Below, one piece after another: positions 22,115-30,652 of a stretch of DNA of 52,398 bases. The notes beneath the pieces were generated by a model. The model made no database searches and was not told where the DNA came from. It saw only the letters and a program-made list of their open reading frames with translations. This stretch comes from Clostridiales bacterium (GTDB taxonomy: Bacteria > Bacillota > Clostridia > Oscillospirales > CAG-272). Within the stretch, counting starts at the first letter, position 1, and each line of letters begins with the position of its first letter. The translations under genes were made by a program, and so were the position numbers. The DNA is taken from positions 1-52,398 of the forward strand of contig SFNW01000001.1 of NCBI GenBank assembly GCA_004554105.1. The letters are read 5' to 3'.

Positions 22115-24949
22115 TTACTGTTCAAACAGCTTCGTTCTTAAATATTTCCCCGTATACGACCCCTCGACTGCGGCAACCTCCTCGGGCGTCCCCTCGGCGA
22201 CAATTCTGCCGCCGCCCTCGCCGCCCTCGGGACCGAGGTCGATGATGTGGTCGGCGACCTTAATCATATCGAGGTTATGCTCAATGACAACGACCGTATT
22301 GCCCGCGTCGACCAGTCGGTCGAGGACGGTAATCAGTTTTGCGACGTCCTCGGCGTGCAGTCCCGTGGTCGGCTCGTCGAGAATGTAGATCGTCCTGCCG
22401 GTCGAGCGGCGCGCGAGCTCGGTCGCGAGCTTAACGCGCTGTGCCTCGCCGCCCGAAAGCGTGGTCGAGGACTGCCCGATTTTGATATAGCCAAGCCCGA
22501 CGTCGCAGAGCGTCTGCAGCTTCCGCTTGACCGAGGGAACGCCCGAGAAGAACTCGACGCCCTCCTCGACCGTCATCTCGAGCACCTCGTAAATGTTCTT
22601 GTCCTTATATTTAATTTCCAGTGTCTCACGGTTGTAGCGTCTGCCGCCGCAGACATCGCATTTGACGTAAACGTCGGGCAAAAAGTGCATCTCGATGCAC
22701 TTCACGCCGTCACCCTCGCACGCCTCGCAGCGTCCGCCCTTGGTGTTGAACGAGAAGCGCCCCGCCTTGTAGCCGCGCGCCTTCGCCTCGCGCGTCTTGG
22801 CGAACAGCTCGCGGATTTCGGAGAAGACGCCGGTATAGGTCGCGGGATTCGAGCGCGGCGTGCGCCCGATGGGGCTTTGGTCGATGCAAATCACCTTATC
22901 GAGCGCCCCCGTGCCGTCGATGCCGTCATGCTCGCCCGGGAAGGTCACCGCGCGGTTGAGCGTCGCCGCAAGGCTCTCGTACAGCACCGAGTTGACCAGC
23001 GACGACTTGCCGCTGCCCGAAACGCCGGTGACCGCGATGAATTTGCCGAGCGGGAAGGTGACGTCGATGTTCTTCAGATTGTGTTCGCGCGCACCGCGCA
23101 CGGTCAGAAACGCGCCGTTGCCCGCGCGCCGCGTCTTCGGCACGGGAATGCGGCGTCTGCCCGCAAGATAATCGCCGGTAATCGAATTTTTATTCTTCGC
23201 GACCTCCTTCGGCGTACCCGCCGCGCAGATATGCCCGCCGTGAATGCCCGCGCCGGGGCCGATGTCAACGAGATAATCGGCGGCGCGCATCGTGTCCTCG
23301 TCGTGTTCGACGACGACAACCGTATTGCCGAGGTCGCGCAGCTTTTTCAGCGTGGCAATCAGCTTGTCGTTGTCGCGCTGATGCAGACCGATGCTCGGCT
23401 CGTCGAGGATATAAAGCACGCCGACGAGCGAAGAGCCGATTTGCGTGGCAAGCCGAATGCGCTGCGCCTCGCCGCCCGAAAGCGTCCCCGCCTTACGCGC
23501 GAGATTGAGGTATTCCAGCCCGACGCTGCACAAAAAGCCGAGCCGCGCACGGATTTCCTTGACGATTTCGGACGCGATCTGCTTATGCTCGTTGTCGAGT
23601 TCGAGATTTGTGATAAAGTCGAGCATTTTGTCAATCGGCATCAGGCAAAGTTCGTAAATATTCACGCCGCCGACCGTGACCGCGAGCATCATTTTGTTCA
23701 GCCGCCCGCCGCCGCACTCGGGGCAAATCTGCTCCTCGAGCAGGCTCTCGTAGTAATCCAGCCCGTAGGACTCGCGGCGGCGATCAATCATCGGGATAAT
23801 GCCCTCAAACACAGCAGTCTGCCGATGCGCCGCGCCGCCGAAATAGCGCGTGACCGTGTAGGTCTCCCTGCCCGTGCCGTAGAGCAGCGCACTCATCGCG
23901 GTGCGCGTGAACTTTTCGAGCGGCATATCGAGCGTGAAGCCGAACTTTTTGCCGACCGCCTCAATCAGCGGTCCGTTCCAACTCTCCTCCTCGAGCGACT
24001 TGAAGCCGTTGCAGGCGATGCCGCCCTCGCGCAGCGACAAACTCTTGTCGGGCATGAGTTTTTTCTCGGACACGCGGGTCAGCGCGCCGAGTCCCGCGCA
24101 GCGCGGGCAGGCGCCGTCGGGGGCGTTGAACGAGAACATACGCGGCTCAAGCTCGCCGAAACTGATGCCGTGCTCCTCGCAGGCGTATTTGAGCGAATAG
24201 TCGCGCTCGGTCTCGGCTTCGTCCGCCTCGCGCGGCACCGTGACCACGCGCACAAGCCCGTCGGTCAGCGCGACGGCGGTCTCGACCGAGTCGCCGATGC
24301 GGGTATGCGCGTCTGGGCGGCTGACAAGACGGTCGACGACGATTTCTACCGTGTGCTTGAGATTTTTGTCGAGCGTGATCGTCTCGGACAGGTCGTAGAG
24401 ACTGCCGTCGACGCGCACGCGCGAATAGCCGCTGCGCCGCGCGTCGGAAAGCACCTTTTCATGCGTGCCCTTGGCGTTTCGCACGACCGGCGCAAGCACC
24501 ATGAAGCGCGTCCCCTCGGGCATGGACAAAATGCCGTCGATAATCGAATCGACCGTCTGCTGCTTGATTTCCCTGCCGCAAATCGGGCAGTGCGGCACAC
24601 CGCAGCGCGCGTAGAGCAGACGCAGATAGTCGTAGATTTCGGTCACCGTGCCGACTGTGGAACGCGGGTTCTTCGAGGTGGTCTTCTGGTCGATGGCGAT
24701 GGCGGGGGACAGCCCCTCGATGGAGTCGACGTCGGGCTTGTCCATCTGCCCGAGGAACTGCCGCGCGTAACTCGACAGCGACTCGACAAAGCGGCGGTGT
24801 CCCTCGGCGTAGAGCGTGTCAAACGCCAGCGACGACTTGCCGCTGCCCGAAAGTCCGGTCAGCACGGTCAGTTTGTCGCGCGGAATCGTCAAATCAATAT
24901 TTTTGAGATTGTTGACCCGCGCGCCCTTAATGATAATATCCTTTGCCAT
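22115..24949 (-). CDS. uvrA: Excinuclease ABC subunit A
   Basis: The 944-residue protein is the damage-recognition ATPase of nucleotide excision repair. It carries two ABC modules, each with Walker A (GLSGSGKSSL at about residue 32; GVSGSGKSSLVNSV in the second) and signature motifs LSGGEAQRIRLA and LSGGEAQRVKLA. Zinc-binding cysteine sets are present, including CPICGREI, CPECGGGRLN and CDVCGG. Length is normal. It follows uvrB on the same strand but is separated by a 195 bp gap that holds a repeat element. The start is MAKDIIIKGARVNNLKN, the canonical UvrA opening. Confidence 0.98.
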   Translation of the reverse strand: MAKDIIIKGARVNNLKNIDLTIPRDKLTVLTGLSGSGKSSLAFDTLYAEGHRRFVESLSSYARQFLGQMDKPDVDSIEGLSPAIAIDQKTTSKNPRSTVGTVTEIYDYLRLLYARCGVPHCPICGREIKQQTVDSIIDGILSMPEGTRFMVLAPVVRNAKGTHEKVLSDARRSGYSRVRVDGSLYDLSETITLDKNLKHTVEIVVDRLVSRPDAHTRIGDSVETAVALTDGLVRVVTVPREADEAETERDYSLKYACEEHGISFGELEPRMFSFNAPDGACPRCAGLGALTRVSEKKLMPDKSLSLREGGIACNGFKSLEEESWNGPLIEAVGKKFGFTLDMPLEKFTRTAMSALLYGTGRETYTVTRYFGGAAHRQTAVFEGIIPMIDRRRESYGLDYYESLLEEQICPECGGGRLNKMMLAVTVGGVNIYELCLMPIDKMLDFITNLELDNEHKQIASEIVKEIRARLGFLCSVGLEYLNLARKAGTLSGGEAQRIRLATQIGSSLVGVLYILDEPSIGLHQRDNDKLIATLKKLRDLGNTVVVVEHDEDTMRAADYLVDIGPGAGIHGGHICAAGTPKEVAKNKNSITGDYLAGRRRIPVPKTRRAGNGAFLTVRGAREHNLKNIDVTFPLGKFIAVTGVSGSGKSSLVNSVLYESLAATLNRAVTFPGEHDGIDGTGALDKVICIDQSPIGRTPRSNPATYTGVFSEIRELFAKTREAKARGYKAGRFSFNTKGGRCEACEGDGVKCIEMHFLPDVYVKCDVCGGRRYNRETLEIKYKDKNIYEVLEMTVEEGVEFFSGVPSVKRKLQTLCDVGLGYIKIGQSSTTLSGGEAQRVKLATELARRSTGRTIYILDEPTTGLHAEDVAKLITVLDRLVDAGNTVVVIEHNLDMIKVADHIIDLGPEGGEGGGRIVAEGTPEEVAAVEGSYTGKYLRTKLFEQ

Positions 24950-25010
24950 GGTTTTCTCCTGTTATGCTTCGGTTGGTCTGCCTTCCCTTAGAGAAGGCTT
25001 TCGGAAAGAT

Positions 25011-25119
25011 GCCTCCCTCCCCGAGGGAGGTGTCACGGCAAAGCCGTGACGGAAGGAGTTTCACTCTCTGCAATACTCCCTCAGTCACCTTCGGTGACAG
25101 CTCCCTCAAAGAGGGAGCC
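25011..25119. repeat. Intergenic repeat family B, copy 2, in the uvrB-uvrA gap
   Basis: Four consecutive hairpins: CCTCCCTC/GAGGGAGG, GTCACGGC/GCCGTGAC, GTCACC/GGTGAC and GCTCCCTC/GAGGGAGC. The ends are imperfect inverted repeats, so the whole 109 bp unit resembles a miniature palindromic element. The left half matches 12654-12699. Confidence 0.82.
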
Positions 25120-25143
25120 TGTTTTGGCAATTCTTCGGCAGGC

Positions 25144-27111
25144 TTACAGTCCGCGCAGCTCGCGGATTTTATCGCGCAGATACGCCGCCTTTTCAAATTC
25201 GAGCTTGGCGGACGCGGCGCGCATTTCCTTGGTGTACTGTTCGATGAGGTTTTCGCGCTCGGTGCGCGTGAGCTTTTTCCGCTCTGCGGCGGCTTCCTTC
25301 TTGTTCTTGCCGCCGAGTGAAATGACGTCGCGGACTTCCTTTTTGATTGTCTTCGGCACGATGCCGTGCGCGACGTTGTACGCGTCCTGCAAGCCGCGGC
25401 GACGCTCGGTCTCCTCAATCGCGCCGCGCATCGAATCGGTAATTGTGTCGGCGTACATCACGACCTTGCCCGAGGCGTTGCGCGCCGCGCGCCCGATGGT
25501 CTGAATCAGCGAGGTCTCGCTGCGCAAAAAGCCCTCCTTGTCGGCGTCGAGAATCGCGACGAGCGACACCTCGGGAATGTCGAGCCCCTCGCGCAAGAGG
25601 TTAATGCCGACCAGCACGTCAAACACGCCGAGCCGCAGGTCGCGCACGATTTCCATGCGCTCCATCGTCTCGACATTGTGGTGAATGTACTTGACCTTGA
25701 TGCCGTTGGCGTCGAGGTAGCCGCTGAGGTCCTCCGCCATTTTCTTGGTCAGCGTGGTGACGAGCACGCGCTCGCCGCGCGCCGCGCGGGTGCGGATTTC
25801 GCCCATCAAATCGTCGACCTGCCCCTCAATCGGGCGCACTTCGACCAGCGGGTCGAGCAGTCCGGTCGGGCGAATGAGCTGCTCGACAATCTGCCCGCTG
25901 CGCGTGCGCTCGTATTCGCCGGGCGTGGCACTGACGTAAATGACCTGATTGATGCGCTTTTCAAACTCATCGAAAAAGAGCGGGCGGTTGTCGTAGGCAC
26001 TCGGCAGGCGGAAGCCGTACTCAACGAGGTTGGTCTTGCGCGCGCGGTCGCCGCCCGACATACCGCGCACCTGCGGCAGCGTGACGTGCGACTCGTCGAT
26101 GAACATTAAAAAGTCCTTCGGGAAGTAGTCGAGCAGCGTATAGGGCGTAGACCCCGCAGGGCGGCGCGACAGCACGCGCGAATAGTTTTCGACGCCCGAG
26201 CAGAAGCCGACCTCGCGCAGCATTTCGAGGTCATAGCGCGTGCGCTGTTCGATGCGCTGTGCCTCGATGAGCTTGCCCTGCGACTTGAAGAACTCGATGC
26301 GCTCCTCAAGTTCGTCCTCGATTTCCTTTAAGGCTTCCTCGCGCTTGTCGTCGGTGACGGCATAGTGCGTCGCGGGGAAGATGACCGTCACGTCGAGCGG
26401 GCGAAGCAGCTCGCCGGTCAGCACGTTGATTTCGCTCAGGCGGTCGATTTCGTCGCCGAAAAACTCGACGCGAACCGCCTTTTCGCTCTCCGAGGCGGGG
26501 AAAATTTCGACCGTGTCGCCGCGCACGCGGAATTTGCCGCGCTCAAAGCCGACGTCATTGCGCTCGTAGCCGATGGCGACAAGGCGGCGCAGCAGCTCCT
26601 CGCGCTCGAGCGGCAGACCGCGCCGCAGCACGATTTGCAGTTCCTGATACTCGGACGGGTCGCCCAAGCTGTAGATGCAGGACACGCTGGCGACAATAAT
26701 CACGTCGCGCCGCTCAAACAGCGCACTGGTCGCGCTGTGGCGGAGCTTGTCGATCTCGTCGTTGATCATCGCGTCCTTTTCGATATAGATATCCTTGCCC
26801 GGGATATACGCCTCGGGCTGATAATAGTCATAGTAGGAAACAAAATATTCGACCGCGTTATTCGGGAAAAACTCGCGGAACTCGGTGCAGAGCTGCGCGG
26901 CAAGCGTCTTGTTGTGCGCAAGCACAAGCGTCGGACGGTTGACGTTGGCGATGATGTTCGCCATCGTAAAGGTCTTGCCCGAGCCGGTGACGCCGAGCAG
27001 CGTCTGCTCGGACAGCCCCGCCTCGACGCCCGCGGTCAGCTTATCTATCGCGTCCGGCTGATCGCCGGTCGGCTTGTACGCCGAATGCAGTTCAAATTTG
27101 TTCTTCTGCAT
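25144..27111 (-). CDS. uvrB: Excinuclease ABC subunit B
   Basis: The 655-residue helicase-like protein verifies the lesion and positions UvrC. Walker A is VTGSGKT (residues 41-47). The beta-hairpin that clamps the DNA strand is in the YYDYYQPEAYIP region (about 92-104), and helicase motifs V/VI are present (GINLLREGLDIPEVSLVAI, IQTIGRAARN). The C-terminal UVR domain (EMRAASAKLEFEKAAYLRDKI) binds UvrC. It starts 14 bp after the MBL hydrolase stop, so that gene, uvrB and uvrA form one transcript; no uvrC is seen in the window. Confidence 0.98.
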   Translation of the reverse strand: MQKNKFELHSAYKPTGDQPDAIDKLTAGVEAGLSEQTLLGVTGSGKTFTMANIIANVNRPTLVLAHNKTLAAQLCTEFREFFPNNAVEYFVSYYDYYQPEAYIPGKDIYIEKDAMINDEIDKLRHSATSALFERRDVIIVASVSCIYSLGDPSEYQELQIVLRRGLPLEREELLRRLVAIGYERNDVGFERGKFRVRGDTVEIFPASESEKAVRVEFFGDEIDRLSEINVLTGELLRPLDVTVIFPATHYAVTDDKREEALKEIEDELEERIEFFKSQGKLIEAQRIEQRTRYDLEMLREVGFCSGVENYSRVLSRRPAGSTPYTLLDYFPKDFLMFIDESHVTLPQVRGMSGGDRARKTNLVEYGFRLPSAYDNRPLFFDEFEKRINQVIYVSATPGEYERTRSGQIVEQLIRPTGLLDPLVEVRPIEGQVDDLMGEIRTRAARGERVLVTTLTKKMAEDLSGYLDANGIKVKYIHHNVETMERMEIVRDLRLGVFDVLVGINLLREGLDIPEVSLVAILDADKEGFLRSETSLIQTIGRAARNASGKVVMYADTITDSMRGAIEETERRRGLQDAYNVAHGIVPKTIKKEVRDVISLGGKNKKEAAAERKKLTRTERENLIEQYTKEMRAASAKLEFEKAAYLRDKIRELRGL

Positions 27112-27125
27112 ACAGGCTTCTCCCT

Positions 27126-27983
27126 TCAGAGAGTCAATTCACGGACGGGCTGCGCGGTATAGCCGCCCGCCTTGCGGGAAACTTTGAGCGGGTAGGGCGC
27201 GTGCCCGAAAAACAGCAGCGTACCGTTTGCCGCCGCATCGGCAAGCACGCGAAGCCGCGTGGCAAGCAGCGTTGGATTGGTCTTTGCGCCCCAGTCGGGG
27301 TGCTCGATTTGGCAAGCATGGTAGAATAAGTCGCCGCAAAACAGCACCGACTTTTCCCCGCACAGCGAAACGGCGAGGTGATGCGCCGTATGCCCCGGCG
27401 TCGGCACAAGCCTGACCGAGGAGGTCAAAGCCGCGTCGTCCGCGACGAGCCTTGCCTGTCCCGACTCTAAAATCGGCTCGACCGAATCGCGCCACACGGC
27501 AAAACCGGTCGCATCAAGACGGGGCAGAATCGCGCGAATGCGCTCGATTTCGGCGGCGGAAAAGATGTACGCCGCATTCGGAAAGGCGGGAATCCACCTG
27601 CCGTCGACAAGGCGGGTGTTCCAGCCGACATGGTCGCCGTGAAAATGTGTGCAGATAACAAAGTCAATATCTTCGGGCGGCGTCAGCGCCGACAGGCGCT
27701 CGAAAAAGTCGGTGTGCAGATTGCCCCAAATGCCGCCGATCGGCTTTTCGTTGCCGCTGCAGGCGTCAATCAAAATCCGCTTGCCGTCAGCAAAGAGCAG
27801 AAAGCTCTGCACAGGCGCAAGCACATTTCCCGAAGCGTCAACGCATTCGGGAAAATCCGCCGCGTAAGGCCGCATCGCTTCGGGCGTCATTTCACCGACA
27901 ATTTTCACAATCACACCGCCCGCATCGGTCGTTTCAACAAGCCGCGTAAAGCGCGCGTCCCCCGCTGTCCGAAATTCTGTCAT
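27126..27983 (-). CDS. MBL-fold metallo-hydrolase
   Basis: The 285-residue protein carries the zinc motif THFHGDH (His113, His115, Asp117, His118). A later GHTAHHLAVSL supplies the next His ligand, SVLFCGDLFYH the bridging Asp, and LLFFGHAPYP the last His. It belongs to the lactonase/glyoxalase II-like branch; the substrate is unknown. The ATG at 27983 is used because GGGGGAGAC precedes it; a longer open frame upstream crosses the promoter and is not translated. It heads the uvrB-uvrA operon, an unexplained association. Confidence 0.87.
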   Translation of the reverse strand: MTEFRTAGDARFTRLVETTDAGGVIVKIVGEMTPEAMRPYAADFPECVDASGNVLAPVQSFLLFADGKRILIDACSGNEKPIGGIWGNLHTDFFERLSALTPPEDIDFVICTHFHGDHVGWNTRLVDGRWIPAFPNAAYIFSAAEIERIRAILPRLDATGFAVWRDSVEPILESGQARLVADDAALTSSVRLVPTPGHTAHHLAVSLCGEKSVLFCGDLFYHACQIEHPDWGAKTNPTLLATRLRVLADAAANGTLLFFGHAPYPLKVSRKAGGYTAQPVRELTL

Positions 27984-28094
27984 ACCGTCTCCCCCGCCCC
28001 CGCCGCGCGGAAGCATTTCCTGTTTTTGCATCAGTCGGCAGATTTTCCCGTCCGAAACGCCTATGCAAAACGGGCGAATCATACCGAATATAGT

Positions 28095-28123
28095 ATTATA
28101 ACATATTTCTTTTATCCTGTAAA
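28095..28123 (-). promoter_or_regulatory. Promoter of the MBL-uvrB-uvrA operon
   Basis: Minus strand TTTACA, 17 bp, TATAAT. The leader to the ATG is about 105 nt. I saw no LexA-type box near it. Confidence 0.82.
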
Positions 28124-28163
28124 GAGCAAAGCGGCGGCAAGCTGCAAAATCCCCTCGCAACAA

Positions 28164-28191
28164 TGAGAAAACCGCCTTACGGCGGTTTTCA
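28164..28191. terminator. Bidirectional terminator-like hairpin
   Basis: TGAGAAAACCGCC, loop TTAC, GGCGGTTTTCA between the MBL promoter and the GH43 terminator. It may insulate the two units. Confidence 0.65.
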
Positions 28192-28235
28192 ACCTCATCT
28201 CTTCTCTTTTCACTCTTCGCGCTTCTCTTTTCCGC

Positions 28236-28263
28236 AAAAAACCGCCCCGAAGGGCGGTTTTTT
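28236..28263 (-). terminator. Terminator of the first GH43 gene
   Basis: AAAAAACCGCCC, loop CGAA, GGGCGGTTTTTT, starting 7 bp after the stop codon on the minus strand. Confidence 0.88.
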
Positions 28264-28270
28264 CGTTTAC

Positions 28271-30415
28271 TTATACGCAAGCTTTGAGAATATAAAGAAC
28301 ATCAAGCAGACCCGCATCGGTCGTCTGACCGCTCAGAATATCGGTGAGCAGAATCAGCGCGTCGGCAATCGTAATCGCCCCGTCGCCGTTCATGTCGCCG
28401 TAGGACGTGACCGTCACCGCGGCACTCGCGTCACCGATGCAGGCACCGTTGACATAGCCCGCAACCGTGTAGGACTTGGTGTCGCCGAGCGTGTAGGTCG
28501 TATCGACAAAGCTCGTCGTATCGCTGTAGCCGACAAGGTTGCCCTCGCCGTCGCAGATACGGTACTTGAGCGCATACTTGATTTCGGGATAGGTGAGGAC
28601 CGCGCCCGCGCTCGTAGCCGAAGCACTGACCTTACCCATCTTTGCCGGACGAATCTTCGCGTCCACGCCGAGCGTCAGCGTCGCGTTCGGCGCGGAACTG
28701 CCGAGCTGCGTCGTGTTGCGAACGCTGCCCGCAGTGACGATGCTCCAAGTGCCGCCGAGAACCGTCAGGCTGTACGCCTTATCGGTCGTCAGCGTCGAAT
28801 CGGGGCGCACAGAGGGCGAATAATACTTGTAGGGAGAGGTTGTCGCCTCGGTGTTGTACTGCCAGTAGCCGCCGACGAGAACCGGGAACTGCTCGGAGTT
28901 CGGGCGTGCCGTGCAGCTGACGCCTTCGCCGAAGACGACATTATTCTGACCGCACTCAATGACCGAAATACCGCTTGATACCGTACCGGTCGTACGGGGC
29001 TGAAGAACGATGTTGTCAAGATAGGTATCCGACTGAATCGACCAGAACTTGAAGAGAACCGGAACTGCGGAGAACTCGCCGCGAATCATGATAGGACCGT
29101 TAACCTTCGGCGAAACATAGTAAGCACTGTCGGTGGCAAAACCGTTGTCAACCGAGCTCTGCATATCGTACTTCTGACGCAGAACGATGGTACCGCCGTT
29201 CGGCAACGCTTCGTATGCCTTATTCAGCGTGCGGAAAGGCGCGGTCTTCGAGCCGTCGTTCGTGTCCAGTCCGTCATACATCGAAACATAGACGGTCGGC
29301 AGGGTTGCCAGTGCGGCAAAGTTGTCGTCAACCGTGACCGAGCGTGCCGCCGACTCACCCGTCGGTGCGACGTCCGCCGTTACGGTCGGGTGACCGACGT
29401 TGTTTACATCGCCTGCGCGCAGGACGCCGTTTTCGTCAAACCATGCCTTGTCAATGCAGATACGACGCTCCTCAACATAGGTTGCAGCAGCATCGGTCAG
29501 CAGGTCGGACGACGTGCCCGAACGGTGCGCGTGATAAACAATCATCAGCGTGCCGTCGGCAAGCTGCGTAAAGCAGTGGTGCGCCGTGCCGTAGAGGTTG
29601 TTATTGGGGTCATTGCGGTTCGGGTCGGCGGTCACGAGAACGGGATTGTTCTCGGACTTTGCGAACGTACCGAGCGGGCTGCTCGAGGTCGCATAGTGAA
29701 CCCGATAGCTCGGAGAACTGTAGCCCATGACCGAATAGGTCAGATAGTAGGTGCCGTTATGCTTCAGCATTTCGGGACCTTCGTTGACGTTCCATTCGCC
29801 GCTGCCATACTGAATCAGCAGCTGGGGACCCGAAACGAACGTGCAGGTGTCGAGGTCAAACTCGCCGCCCCAGATGTTGTTGCCGGTCGTGACCGAGTCG
29901 CCGTTCAGCGTCCACGCGCCGCACGAGACAAAGTAGAGATAAATCTTGCCGTCGTCGTCGCGGAAGAGGTGACCGTCGATCGCCTTGTTCTCAAACAGTC
30001 TGCCGCTCTTATCCTTGAAGGGGCCGAGCGGGCTGTCGGACGTTGCGATGCCGAGATGCTCCTGCGCGGTGTAGACCATGTAGTAGGTGTCGCCGTCCTT
30101 AAAGACTTCGGGCGCCCACAGGCCTGCGTAAGCGGTAGAGTCAACGAGCGGCACGTCGGTCTTGCGCAGCGCGTAGCCCTGCGCCTTCCAGTCGACGAGG
30201 TTGTCCGACGTGTAGACGATGTAGCCCCAGCTGCCGTCGTTGGTAGCATACAGATAATATGTGCCGTTGTCATAAAGGACGAACGGGTCTGCGCCGTTGA
30301 CAACGGGGTTCGTGAACGTATCGTTATACGTAATCACGGTCTCCGCCGAAGCGCCGACGACGCATGCCGCGCAAAGCAGTGCGGCAATCAGCAAAAACAA
30401 GTAGCATTTTTTCAT
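28271..30415 (-). CDS. Secreted GH43 glycosidase with beta-helix-like region and dockerin-like tail (copy 1)
   Basis: This 714-residue protein has a signal peptide (MKKCYLFLLIAALLCA, likely cleaved after GASA). The five-bladed GH43 domain spans about residues 34-350. The catalytic triad positions are visible: base Asp43 in NGADPFVLYD, pKa-tuning Asp147 in AIDGHLFRDDD and acid Glu212 in NEGPEML. The middle (about 385-600) resembles the start of a parallel beta-helix (YVSMYDGLDTNDGSK). The last 45 residues hold one EF-hand-like dockerin loop, GDMNGDGAITIADALILL; the second loop is degenerate. Expected substrates are arabinan or xylan side chains. Start set by AGGAGG before ATG 30415. It has its own promoter and a close paralogue upstream. 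Confidence 0.9.
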   Translation of the reverse strand: MKKCYLFLLIAALLCAACVVGASAETVITYNDTFTNPVVNGADPFVLYDNGTYYLYATNDGSWGYIVYTSDNLVDWKAQGYALRKTDVPLVDSTAYAGLWAPEVFKDGDTYYMVYTAQEHLGIATSDSPLGPFKDKSGRLFENKAIDGHLFRDDDGKIYLYFVSCGAWTLNGDSVTTGNNIWGGEFDLDTCTFVSGPQLLIQYGSGEWNVNEGPEMLKHNGTYYLTYSVMGYSSPSYRVHYATSSSPLGTFAKSENNPVLVTADPNRNDPNNNLYGTAHHCFTQLADGTLMIVYHAHRSGTSSDLLTDAAATYVEERRICIDKAWFDENGVLRAGDVNNVGHPTVTADVAPTGESAARSVTVDDNFAALATLPTVYVSMYDGLDTNDGSKTAPFRTLNKAYEALPNGGTIVLRQKYDMQSSVDNGFATDSAYYVSPKVNGPIMIRGEFSAVPVLFKFWSIQSDTYLDNIVLQPRTTGTVSSGISVIECGQNNVVFGEGVSCTARPNSEQFPVLVGGYWQYNTEATTSPYKYYSPSVRPDSTLTTDKAYSLTVLGGTWSIVTAGSVRNTTQLGSSAPNATLTLGVDAKIRPAKMGKVSASATSAGAVLTYPEIKYALKYRICDGEGNLVGYSDTTSFVDTTYTLGDTKSYTVAGYVNGACIGDASAAVTVTSYGDMNGDGAITIADALILLTDILSGQTTDAGLLDVLYILKACV

Positions 30416-30465
30416 AAAACTGTCCCTCCTGCGCGATCTCTCCACCGCGCGCAATTTACAAGAGA

Positions 30466-30494
30466 AGTGTAACAATTTTTACGGATAAAGTCAA
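30466..30494 (-). promoter_or_regulatory. Promoter of GH43 copy 1
   Basis: Minus strand TTGACT, 17 bp, TACACT, about 50 bp before the ATG. Confidence 0.8.
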
Positions 30495-30602
30495 GCGAAA
30501 TCAAAGTTTTTTGTAAAATCCGTAGAATTTTGGGATAACTTTTGCCAAAAGAGGTGTGTTTTTTTGCTTCTCGCCCGCCGCCGCTTCTCCGAAAAAGCAA
30601 AC

Positions 30603-30641
30603 GGAAAAGGAGACGGAAACGCCGTCCGCGGTTCCGTCTCC
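30603..30641 (-). terminator. Terminator of GH43 copy 2
   Basis: GGAGACGGAA pairs with TTCCGTCTCC around a GC-rich loop; TTTTCC follows on the minus strand, 12 bp after the stop. Confidence 0.78.
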
Positions 30642-30652
30642 CCGTGGCTTTT

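Noticed and set aside
22247..24991. 914-codon plus-strand frame opposite uvrA
   Set aside because: Antisense shadow; the uvrA reading is unambiguous over the whole span.
25011..25119. Possible CRISPR array or leader in the uvrB-uvrA gap
   Set aside because: The hairpins differ in sequence and spacing, there are no identical repeats separated by unique spacers, and no cas genes are present.
27984..28280. Longer N-terminus (about 100 residues) for the MBL hydrolase
   Set aside because: It would be translated from DNA upstream of a clear TTTACA-17-TATAAT promoter and contains the terminator hairpin; the ATG at 27983 has its own ribosome binding site.
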